Of a stretch of 8,250 bases of DNA, positions 1 to 6,459 are shown piece after piece; positions within the stretch are counted from its first letter, which is position 1, and every line of letters starts with the position of its first letter. The stretch is from NCBI GenBank assembly GCA_019747455.1, contig JAIEQT010000064.1, forward strand, positions 1-8,250. Direction: 5' to 3'. A program made the translations under genes and the position numbers. The stretch is from Chitinophagaceae bacterium (GTDB lineage Bacteria; Bacteroidota; Bacteroidia; Chitinophagales; Chitinophagaceae). Below the pieces are notes generated by a model, which was not told where the DNA came from, searched no databases, and saw nothing but the letters and a program-made list of their open reading frames with translations.

Positions 1-811
1 TATGCAAGAAGTAAAAACAGATATTGTAGTTTTTACAGATGCTAATACTATGGTTAATAAACAAGCTTTACTGCTTATGAGCAGGCATTATATTGATCCC
101 TCTGTTGGTGCTATTGCCGGAGAAAAAAGGGTTCAAATAGAAGAAACAGCAGATGCTACCGCAGGAGAGGGATTTTATTGGAAGTATGAATCGAAACTAA
201 AGAAATGGGATTCGGCATTGTATTCTGTTGTAGGAGCAGCAGGAGAATTATTCAGTATCAGAACAAATTTATACGAACCTGTTGAACCGGATACCATACT
301 TGATGATTTTATGATTTCCATGAATATTGCGAAAAAAGGGTATCGAATCATTTATGAGCCTGAGGCATATGCTATGGAAAAAGCATCTGCCGATACGGGT
401 GAGGAGTTAAAACGTAAAATTAGAATCTCTGCTGGCGGTGTACAGTCTACACTTCGTTTGAAATCACTTTTGCTACCTTTTAAGCAACCCGTTCTTAGTT
501 TTGAATATATCAGTCATCGTATACTTCGTTGGGTACTCACTCCTTATCTGATGATTTTGGTGTTTTTATTAAACATGCTATTTGTAATACAAGTAGGTTG
601 GTTTGGATTGTATGGATTTTTATTTGTTGGACAGATTCTCTTTTATGGGGCCGCTTTGTTGGGTCGAATACTTGAAGCAAAACAAATGAAGATCAAAATT
701 TTCTTCATCCCATATTATTTTTGTTTAATGAATTACGCTGTGATAGCCGGTATGTTTAGGTATGTTTTGGGTGAACAATCGGTATTATGGGAGAAAGCTA
801 AACGGAAATAA
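1..811 (+). CDS. Family 2 glycosyltransferase, membrane-anchored, C-terminal part (5' truncated by window edge)
   Basis: This is the C-terminal 269 or so residues of a processive-type GT2 glycosyltransferase (cellulose synthase/poly-N-acetylglucosamine synthase-like fold). Such enzymes transfer sugar from a nucleotide-sugar at the cytoplasmic face of the inner membrane. The frame is open at the left edge, so the ATG at base 2 is probably internal; relatives are usually near 380-400 residues, suggesting over 100 N-terminal residues are missing. Numbering from that ATG, FTDANT (11-16) is the DXD-like nucleotide/metal-binding strand. VGAAGELFSIR (77-87) is the acceptor-side loop. LDDF (100-103) stands where the catalytic-base acid (often ED) lies, and RKIR (138-141) occupies the place of the QxxRW-like motif. 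Three hydrophobic helices follow (about 177-199, 201-221, 232-255), then a basic tail. The product and acceptor cannot be told. The next gene is 134 bp away and unrelated in function, so a shared operon is doubtful. Family assignment is confident; the exact polymer is unknown. Confidence 0.88.
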   Translation, partial: MQEVKTDIVVFTDANTMVNKQALLLMSRHYIDPSVGAIAGEKRVQIEETADATAGEGFYWKYESKLKKWDSALYSVVGAAGELFSIRTNLYEPVEPDTILDDFMISMNIAKKGYRIIYEPEAYAMEKASADTGEELKRKIRISAGGVQSTLRLKSLLLPFKQPVLSFEYISHRILRWVLTPYLMILVFLLNMLFVIQVGWFGLYGFLFVGQILFYGAALLGRILEAKQMKIKIFFIPYYFCLMNYAVIAGMFRYVLGEQSVLWEKAKRK

Positions 812-856
812 TACGCGGTTTTATATAGGATAATCGGCCATATTTGAGGAAGATCG

Positions 857-877
857 GATAAATCTTTATCTTTTTTT
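857..877 (+). terminator. Weak AT-rich hairpin plus T-run, possible terminator of the glycosyltransferase gene
   Basis: GATAAA (857-862) and TTTATC (865-870) are inverted copies separated by two bases, in effect a 5-bp stem with a 4-base loop. They are followed at once by seven Ts (871-877). The geometry is that of an intrinsic terminator, but the stem is short and almost without G-C pairs, so it would be weak. A competing pairing, AAGAT (850-854) with ATCTT (862-866), uses the same bases. It lies about 45 bp after the glycosyltransferase stop and just before the putative promoter of the next gene, a sensible place for a terminator. AT-rich chance pairing is the main alternative. Confidence 0.3.
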
Positions 878-891
878 CTAAATATTAATTA

Positions 892-899
892 TATTTTTG
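892..899 (+). promoter_or_regulatory. Bacteroidota-type -7 promoter element for the response regulator gene
   Basis: The octamer TATTTTTG matches the Bacteroidota -7 consensus TAnnTTTG at every fixed position. It lies 46 bp before the ATG at 946, which would give a leader of roughly 35-45 nucleotides. No clear TTG -33 box sits 17-23 bp upstream: that stretch (about 869-875) is a T-run without G, so the promoter may be weak or regulated. It is the only perfect -7 match I found in the intergenic stretches of this window. The region is T-rich, which raises the odds of a chance match. Confidence 0.5.
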
Positions 900-945
900 C
901 AGAGATATACTCATTAAGAATACTTTTTTAGTATATAAAATCAAT

Positions 946-1374
946 ATGATTAGAAAAATCCTATGTGTTGATGATGACAATATATCACTCACAATTTCCA
1001 AACTCCTTTTGAGAAGAACCGGATTTAGTGATGTGATCGATACTGCTGTTGATGGTAGTGATGCGCTGGAGTATTTGAAGATTCTTTTTGAAACTGCTGA
1101 TAACTTTTCTGAAGAAGCCCCTCAATTAATATTATTGGATATTAATATGCCTGTATTAAACGGCTGGGAATTTTTAGACGCATATATGGAACTTTATGCC
1201 AGTAAATTACCCGATACAAAAGTTGTTATTTTATCCTCTACTATAGATCCGGAAGATTTCTCTCGTGCGAAAAAATATCCGGTAGTCACTCAATTTTTAA
1301 GTAAACCCTTGAGTACTGAAAACCTTACGGAGTTGAAAGAGAATGATTGGGTAGCTTCTTTTTTTGTCGCTTAA
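946..1374 (+). CDS. Stand-alone receiver-domain response regulator (CheY/Rcp1-like)
   Basis: A 142-residue protein made only of a receiver (REC) domain, with no DNA-binding or enzymatic output domain. Expected phosphorylation residues are visible: the acidic cluster D9-D10-D11 for Mg2+, phospho-acceptor D65 in LLDINMP, the hydroxyl switch S97 in ILSS, and K120 in FLSKP. The NGWEFL stretch (72-77) is typical of Rcp1-like receivers that partner with hybrid or phytochrome-type histidine kinases. The extra residues before the phospho-acceptor strand (about 50-59) also fit that group. It should act in the cytoplasm, taking a phosphoryl group from a kinase and signalling by protein-protein contact. 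No kinase is encoded in the window. The start fits an A-rich leader (TATAAAATCAA at 934-944) and places the first beta strand, KILCVDDD, immediately after Met. The symporter gene begins 42 bp downstream on the same strand, so co-transcription is plausible. Family confidence is high; the partner and output are unknown. Confidence 0.93.
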   Translation: MIRKILCVDDDNISLTISKLLLRRTGFSDVIDTAVDGSDALEYLKILFETADNFSEEAPQLILLDINMPVLNGWEFLDAYMELYASKLPDTKVVILSSTIDPEDFSRAKKYPVVTQFLSKPLSTENLTELKENDWVASFFVA

Positions 1375-1391
1375 TCAGGGAGTCTTAACTT

Positions 1392-1416
1392 ACAGTTGTT
1401 ATAAATTACAAACTGT
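1392..1416. promoter_or_regulatory. Inverted repeat abutting the symporter start codon
   Basis: ACAGTT (1392-1397) and AACTGT (1411-1416) form an exact 6-bp inverted repeat with a 13-base AT-rich spacer. The right arm ends directly at the ATG (1417). As DNA it could be a protein-binding site; as RNA it could be a hairpin just ahead of the start codon. TACAGTTG (1391-1398), overlapping the left arm, is one mismatch from the Bacteroidota -7 consensus, but the nearest TTTG (1363-1366) is 24 bp upstream, slightly too far. Six-base arms are within reach of chance, so this is a weak call. Confidence 0.22.
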
Positions 1417-3048
1417 ATGAATTTTTTAGGACCGCTCGATTGGGTATTCATCATTATTTATCTCCTTGTAATTGCCGGTATTTCTATTTGGAGTATTCGA
1501 AAGAGCAAAGAATCGGCATCCGACTATTTTCTAGCCAACCGAAACCTAGGATGGTTTGTAATCGGGGCCTCTATTTTAGCTTCTAATGTAGGCTCAGAGC
1601 ATATTGTTGGATTAGCCGGTTCTGCAGCTAAATCAGGTACTGTGCTGGGGCATTATGAATTACATTCCTATATTGTATTGATACTTGGATGGGTGTTTGT
1701 GCCTTTTTACATGCGCAGTATGGTGTATACCATGCCCGAGTTTTTAGAGCGAAGATTTAATCCGCAGGCGAGGCGTTTATTATCTATTATTCAGTTACTG
1801 AGTTATGTAATCACAAAAGCATCGGTAACCATTTTTGCGGGTGCTTTGGTTTTCAATCAATTCTTTGGTGTTGATTTTTGGACAGGGGCTATCATATTAG
1901 TTGTTGTAACCGGCGTATATACGATTTTTGGTGGCTTACATGCCGTAATGTATACAGAAGCTATTCAAGCCATTGTACTATTGTTAGGGTCTTTTGTTTT
2001 ATTACTTATTGGCTTAGATAAAGTAGGTGGTTGGCATAACATGTTAGCATCTATTCCAAAAGAAAAATTAAATATGTTTCCGCCATTAAGTGATCCCAAC
2101 TATCCATGGCTTGGCATTCTTATTGCATCGCCTATTGCCGGACTTTGGTATTGGTGTACCGATCAGCATATTGTTCAGCGTTGCCTGGCTGCTAAAAGTG
2201 AGAAAGAGGCAAGAAGAGGAACTATTTTTGCCGCTTATTTGAAGCTAATGCCATTTTTTATTTTTTTAATTCCAGGTTTGATTGCTTACGCACTAAAGGC
2301 TCAGGGTAAATTAATATTAACGGATACGAATACTGCTTTTCCAACTATGGTGAAAGAGCTGATGCCAATGGGTTTGCGGGGATTATTAGCAGGTGGTTTA
2401 TTAGCCGCTTTGATGAGTTCATTAGCTTCTGTATATAATGCTTGCTCAACCTTATATACCATCGATATTTATAAAGAGCGCAATCCGCAGGCTAGCGAAA
2501 AACAATTGGTAAAAGTAGGGAGAATAGCTACGGGTGTTGTAGTGTTATTAGGGATGGCATGGATACCTTTAATGGGTCGCATATCAAATGGTTTGTACGA
2601 TTATTTGCAAAGTGTACAAAGTTATTTAGCACCACCCATTGCAGCTGTTTTTTTATTGGGCGTATTTTTTAAGCGATTGAATGCAAAAGGAGCCTATACA
2701 GCTATGGTTACAGGTTTTGTGATTGGTTTGGCCAAACTTACTTTTCAAATGTTTAAAGACCAGTTACCAACCAATAGTATTTTTTATCAATTCGGATCAA
2801 TCAATTTTTTATACTTCGCTATTTACTTATTTCTTTTTAGTATAGCTGTAATGGTGATTGTTAGTTTAGCCACACCCAAACCTTCTGAAGAACAAATTCA
2901 AGGTCTTACATTCGCCACAACGGTAGCCGCAGATAAAGCAGCTTCGAGGGCGAGTTGGAATAAGTGGGATGTGGTTCATACGTTTTTTGTTTTACTTGTT
3001 ATTGTGTCTATCTTAATTTCTGTCTGTGCGTTGGGGGTGGGGGGCTAA
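1417..3048 (+). CDS. Sodium/solute symporter of the SGLT (SSS/SLC5) family, probable Na+/sugar cotransporter
   Basis: A 543-residue inner-membrane transporter, the usual length for bacterial SGLT homologues, with about 14 hydrophobic helices spread from residue 9 to 540. The first transmembrane stretch starts right after Met, which supports this start. Family signatures are intact: ASILASNVGSEHIVGLAG (51-68, the broken first core helix), a conserved Glu at 81, WYWCTDQHIVQR (244-255, the same YWCTDQ core as human SGLT1), Lys276 in YLKLMP, Ser334-Ser335 in LMSSLAS (matching the Na2-site serines of vSGLT), and Gln398 in YLQSVQSYLAPP (matching the sugar-binding Gln457 of SGLT1). These favour a sugar or related polyol as substrate, driven by the Na+ gradient, over proline or acetate; the exact substrate is an inference. 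It is 42 bp behind a receiver-domain gene and 163 bp ahead of a SusC/SusD pair, consistent with inner-membrane uptake of what that pair imports. The C-terminus is encoded by a run of G5-T-G6 (3033-3044), giving a final Gly-Val-Gly-Gly. Confidence 0.93.
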   Translation: MNFLGPLDWVFIIIYLLVIAGISIWSIRKSKESASDYFLANRNLGWFVIGASILASNVGSEHIVGLAGSAAKSGTVLGHYELHSYIVLILGWVFVPFYMRSMVYTMPEFLERRFNPQARRLLSIIQLLSYVITKASVTIFAGALVFNQFFGVDFWTGAIILVVVTGVYTIFGGLHAVMYTEAIQAIVLLLGSFVLLLIGLDKVGGWHNMLASIPKEKLNMFPPLSDPNYPWLGILIASPIAGLWYWCTDQHIVQRCLAAKSEKEARRGTIFAAYLKLMPFFIFLIPGLIAYALKAQGKLILTDTNTAFPTMVKELMPMGLRGLLAGGLLAALMSSLASVYNACSTLYTIDIYKERNPQASEKQLVKVGRIATGVVVLLGMAWIPLMGRISNGLYDYLQSVQSYLAPPIAAVFLLGVFFKRLNAKGAYTAMVTGFVIGLAKLTFQMFKDQLPTNSIFYQFGSINFLYFAIYLFLFSIAVMVIVSLATPKPSEEQIQGLTFATTVAADKAASRASWNKWDVVHTFFVLLVIVSILISVCALGVGG

Positions 3049-3211
3049 TGGTCGATTTCTCTATGTTATTTTAGTTGAGCTTTCTTGATATCGATGCCGG
3101 CATCGTTTGCGTAAATAAAGTGCCTTACTAGCTTCATTTCCATGCCGATTATGAATAGACTTGTATGTCCATTTAGGTGGATACAGCGATTGCTTAAACT
3201 TAAACGCCATT
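3049..3211. other. Intergenic region upstream of the susC-like gene
   Basis: These 163 bp separate the symporter from the SusC-like gene and are the natural place for the susCD promoter. I found no perfect TAnnTTTG. The nearest is TAGACTTG (3156-3163), one mismatch, without a TTG -33 box at proper distance, and would give a leader of roughly 40 bases. No convincing terminator hairpin with a T-run follows the symporter stop. The most striking element is a 14-bp perfect palindrome (3092-3105), listed separately. A 25-codon minus-strand frame (3066-3143) crosses that palindrome, but I do not call it a gene. Confidence 0.5.
3092..3105. repeat. Perfect 14-bp GC-rich palindrome, possible operator
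   Basis: CGATGCCGGCATCG is its own reverse complement over all 14 bases, with no spacer. Its core is much richer in G and C than the AT-rich flanks. It lies 44 bp after the symporter stop and 107 bp before the SusC-like start, where a dimeric regulator could bind. It could also be cut and folded as RNA only poorly, since there is no loop, so a DNA-level role is more likely than a terminator. No T-run follows. No second copy is seen elsewhere in the intergenic stretches. Function is inferred from position and symmetry only. Confidence 0.35.
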
Positions 3212-6200
3212 ATGAGAAATTTTTTTTCGCTATTGTTATTTTGCTTTTTGGCAATAACATCAATTGCGCAACAGAAACAAACCAAAGGGAAAATTACCGA
3301 TGAATCAGGAGCTCCACTACAGGGAGTTACGGTAACAGTAAAAGGAACTAAAGTAGCCACACAAACTGATGGGGCAGGTAACTTTGCCTTATCAACTTCA
3401 TCCGATGGTAAACAAACCCTTATATTTAGTTATGTTGGCTACACTACTGAAACTGTTTTTGCAAATCCGGGAGAATCGATCGAGGTAAAACTTAAAAAGT
3501 CTAATGCCAGCTTAGACGATGTAGTGGTAATTGGTTATCAATCGGTGAAAAGAAAAGATGTATTGGCTTCCGTAGCATCAGTAAGTTCAAGAGATATTAA
3601 AGATATTCCAATTAATTCTGCTGCAGAGGTATTGAACGGTCGCTTGGCAGGAGTAACTGCAACAACAGCCGAGGGTTCACCTGATGCTACTATTCGCATT
3701 CGAGTAAGAGGTGGTATGTCTATTACCGGGGATAACTCTCCGCTATTTATTGTGGATGGTGTACAAGTTGAAAATGGACTATCAGCTATATCACCGCAAG
3801 ATATTCAATCCATTGATGTTTTGAAAGATGCTGCTGCTACAGCTATCTACGGTGCCAGAGGGGCTAATGGTGTAATCGTTATCACTACAAAAACCGGGAA
3901 AAAAGGCGATTTTAAATTAAGCTATAACGGATTCATGGGATTGAAGAATCTAACAAAAACCTTAGACGTCCTCAGTCCATATGATTATGTTATTTATCAG
4001 TCTGAAAGATCAAGAGGTAGCTCAACAGATAGTACCACATTTACCAGAAATTTTGGAACCACTTGGGATACTTTGAGTAATTATCAAAATGTATCTCCCG
4101 TTAATTGGCAACAACAAACTTTTGGAAGAACCGGATTTATGCAAACACATAATTTCAATGGATCCGGTGGTACAGATAAATTTATTTATAATATTGGCTA
4201 TACATATAATAACGATAAAGCTGTTGTACTAAACTCTAGCTATAGAAGGCATTTATTGATCTTCAAAGGAGATTATATTGCCAGCAAAAAATTAAAGTTT
4301 GGCATTAGTAGCAGGTACACTAGTCAAAACGTATACGGTGCCGGCGTATCAGATACTAAAGGATCGTCTTATAATAGGATGAGAAATGCAGTTAAATATC
4401 GTCCTTTTGTATCTGCAGCGCAAGATATCGACGACAACGATCCGCTAGCCGATCCGAATGTGGGTAATGGATTGAACCTTGTTAATCCGATTGGATTGGC
4501 CAATGCGGAATATAGGAAGAAAACAACCATCGTTTATAATATTACTTTGAGTGCTAACTATCAGATCACCAAAAATCTAAGCTTCCGATCTACTTTTGGT
4601 TATGATGATAATAGCTTTTATGATCGTCAGTTTAGTGATTCTATTACGCCTTATTCTATTTTACAGGGAGGCAAAAAGCCACTGGTTAGTTTAGATACAG
4701 TTAACCGTAGAACCATAACCAACTCGAACGTTTTTACTTATTCACTGAAGAACTTGAATAAGATACACGATATTGATGTGCTTATTGGTGAAGAAACATA
4801 CGATCTTACTACAGAAACCAGAAATAATATATTCCGGAATTTCCCTAATGGTATAAAGCCCGACGATGGATTTAATTATCCCAATTTGGGTATCCCTTTT
4901 GCGGGGTATCCTAAATTGAGTAAGTCGCGCTATACCAGCTTGTCTTTCTTCTCTCGCATTAACTATGCATTGATGGATAAATATTTATTTTCTATCAATG
5001 TAAGGGCAGATGGCGCTTCAAAGTTTGCTCCTGGTAAACAATGGGGGTATTTCCCTGCAGGTTCATTTGCCTGGAGAGTAAAAAGTGAAAAATTTTTGAA
5101 AGAGGTAACGGCTATTAATGATCTTAAGTTTCGGGTAAGCTATGGTACGGTTGGTAATAATCGAATCAACGATTACTTATATCTTACTACTTTCCGTAAC
5201 GATGGTACCTTTTACTATGGGCTAAATAATCAGGCACTCAATGCTTTTTCTTCAGCAGGTTTAGTAAATCAGAATCTTAAGTGGGAGTCTACCATAAATA
5301 GAAATTTCGGTGTTGATATTCGGTTGTTTGATCGATTAGATGTAACGGTAGATATTTATAAAAATACATCCAGCGATCTTTTATTGAATGTACCTATAGC
5401 TCCCACATTTGGTTACTCCACGCAATTACAGAATGTTGGTAGAACATCTAACCGTGGGGTAGAATTTCAACTCAGTTACGCCATCCTGCGCAAAGCAAAC
5501 GGATTGAATTGGAATGCCAGCTTTAACATGTCGTTCAATAGAAATGAAATTGAGCAATTAGGGGTAAATCAAACCAGTTTCTTCCCGGCCGCAAGTTGGG
5601 GTGTATCGGGTCAGCCAACGGATTATATAGTTAAGATCGGACAACCCGTTGGATCTATTTGGGGCCTTGTAACAGATGGTTTTTATACCGTTAATGATTT
5701 TAATTATAATGCCACTACTTCCGTGTATACACTTAAGTCGGGTGTAGTATCTAACGCGGGTATCATCGGACCGGTGCAACCAGGGTCAATCAAGTTTAAA
5801 GATTTGAATGGAGATGGTGTAATCGATTTAAATAATGATAGGCAAGTTATTGGTAATGCTAATCCTAAGTTTACCGGTGGATTAAATCAGCAGTTGACTT
5901 ATAAGAATTGGGACATGAGCTTGTTTGTTAATTTCTCTTATGGTAATGATGTTTATAATGCCAATAAAATTGAGTTTACAAATGGCTATACTGGAAATTC
6001 AAATATGCTAAATATCATGGCGGGTAGATGGAAAACGGTAACAGCAACCGGACAAACCGCACAATGGGTGAACTCTTCTAACCAAGTTGTAGGAATTGCC
6101 CCCGATCAATTACAGGCATTGAATGCGAATGCCACTATTTGGGCGCCTTTAAAAAGTGCAGGCGCTTTCTTCCCCCACTCCTGGGCTATTGAAGACGGGT

Positions 6201-6439
6201 CATTCTTAAGAGTGAATAACCTTACAATCGGATATACGGTATCACCAGAGAAATTAAGAAAAATGAATATCAGTAAACTACGTTTCTACTTTACGGGAAA
6301 CAATTTGGCGATATTTACTAAATACTCCGGTTACGATCCTGAAGTAAGTGTTTCAGGTAGTCCGCTTACACCCGGACTTGATTATTCTGCTTATCCTAAG
6401 AGTAGAACATTCATTTTTGGGATTAACGCAACATTTTAA
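3212..6439 (+). CDS. SusC-like TonB-dependent outer-membrane transporter (RagA/SusC family)
   Basis: A 1075-residue outer-membrane barrel that, with its SusD partner, should import a nutrient into the periplasm using TonB-ExbBD energy. I place the start at 3212 because it yields a clean signal peptide (hydrophobic 4-17, likely cleavage after SIA at 17-19); an in-frame ATG at 3161 would add 17 mostly hydrophilic residues before it. Domains in order: a carboxypeptidase-regulatory-like beta-sandwich (about 25-95, with KGKITDESGAPLQGV); the family's TonB-box-region motif LDDVVVIGYQ (101-110); a plug (about 115-230) including LFIVDGV (178-184), IDVLKDAAATAIYGARGANG (201-220) and VIVITTKTG; then a 22-strand-type barrel to the C-terminus, ending in the aromatic beta-signal FIFGINATF. 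An acidic loop D864-x-N-x-D868-G-x-x-x-D872 resembles a calcium-binding loop and is common in these barrels. There is no STN domain, so no sign of direct sigma/anti-sigma signalling. The SusD gene follows after 20 bp, surely in the same operon. The substrate is not deducible: no enzymes are adjacent in the window. Confidence 0.96.
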   Translation: MRNFFSLLLFCFLAITSIAQQKQTKGKITDESGAPLQGVTVTVKGTKVATQTDGAGNFALSTSSDGKQTLIFSYVGYTTETVFANPGESIEVKLKKSNASLDDVVVIGYQSVKRKDVLASVASVSSRDIKDIPINSAAEVLNGRLAGVTATTAEGSPDATIRIRVRGGMSITGDNSPLFIVDGVQVENGLSAISPQDIQSIDVLKDAAATAIYGARGANGVIVITTKTGKKGDFKLSYNGFMGLKNLTKTLDVLSPYDYVIYQSERSRGSSTDSTTFTRNFGTTWDTLSNYQNVSPVNWQQQTFGRTGFMQTHNFNGSGGTDKFIYNIGYTYNNDKAVVLNSSYRRHLLIFKGDYIASKKLKFGISSRYTSQNVYGAGVSDTKGSSYNRMRNAVKYRPFVSAAQDIDDNDPLADPNVGNGLNLVNPIGLANAEYRKKTTIVYNITLSANYQITKNLSFRSTFGYDDNSFYDRQFSDSITPYSILQGGKKPLVSLDTVNRRTITNSNVFTYSLKNLNKIHDIDVLIGEETYDLTTETRNNIFRNFPNGIKPDDGFNYPNLGIPFAGYPKLSKSRYTSLSFFSRINYALMDKYLFSINVRADGASKFAPGKQWGYFPAGSFAWRVKSEKFLKEVTAINDLKFRVSYGTVGNNRINDYLYLTTFRNDGTFYYGLNNQALNAFSSAGLVNQNLKWESTINRNFGVDIRLFDRLDVTVDIYKNTSSDLLLNVPIAPTFGYSTQLQNVGRTSNRGVEFQLSYAILRKANGLNWNASFNMSFNRNEIEQLGVNQTSFFPAASWGVSGQPTDYIVKIGQPVGSIWGLVTDGFYTVNDFNYNATTSVYTLKSGVVSNAGIIGPVQPGSIKFKDLNGDGVIDLNNDRQVIGNANPKFTGGLNQQLTYKNWDMSLFVNFSYGNDVYNANKIEFTNGYTGNSNMLNIMAGRWKTVTATGQTAQWVNSSNQVVGIAPDQLQALNANATIWAPLKSAGAFFPHSWAIEDGSFLRVNNLTIGYTVSPEKLRKMNISKLRFYFTGNNLAIFTKYSGYDPEVSVSGSPLTPGLDYSAYPKSRTFIFGINATF

Positions 6440-6459
6440 TTATTTATAAAATCAACGAT

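Noticed and set aside
3161..3211. Longer start for the SusC-like protein at the ATG at 3161, adding 17 residues.
   Set aside because: The added residues are mostly hydrophilic and would sit in front of an otherwise ideal signal peptide that begins MRNFFSLLLF at 3212.
3141..3300. A plus-strand frame from the ATG at 3141 that overlaps the SusC start in another frame and contains a hydrophobic stretch.
   Set aside because: The hydrophobic stretch is the SusC signal-peptide DNA read out of frame; no independent evidence supports it.
3061..3360. Minus-strand frame of 99 codons overlapping the susC upstream gap and the 5' end of the SusC-like gene.
   Set aside because: It lies opposite the signal peptide and first domain of a certain gene, matches no family I know and has a composition expected of a shadow frame.
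5558..5779. Minus-strand frame of 73 codons inside the SusC-like gene.
   Set aside because: It is fully antisense to the barrel-coding part of a certain gene and has no recognisable motif.
5801..5827. Calcium-binding-like loop DxNxDG in the SusC-like barrel as a special feature.
   Set aside because: This loop is common in SusC-family barrels and does not mark anything novel, so it is only noted in the gene entry.
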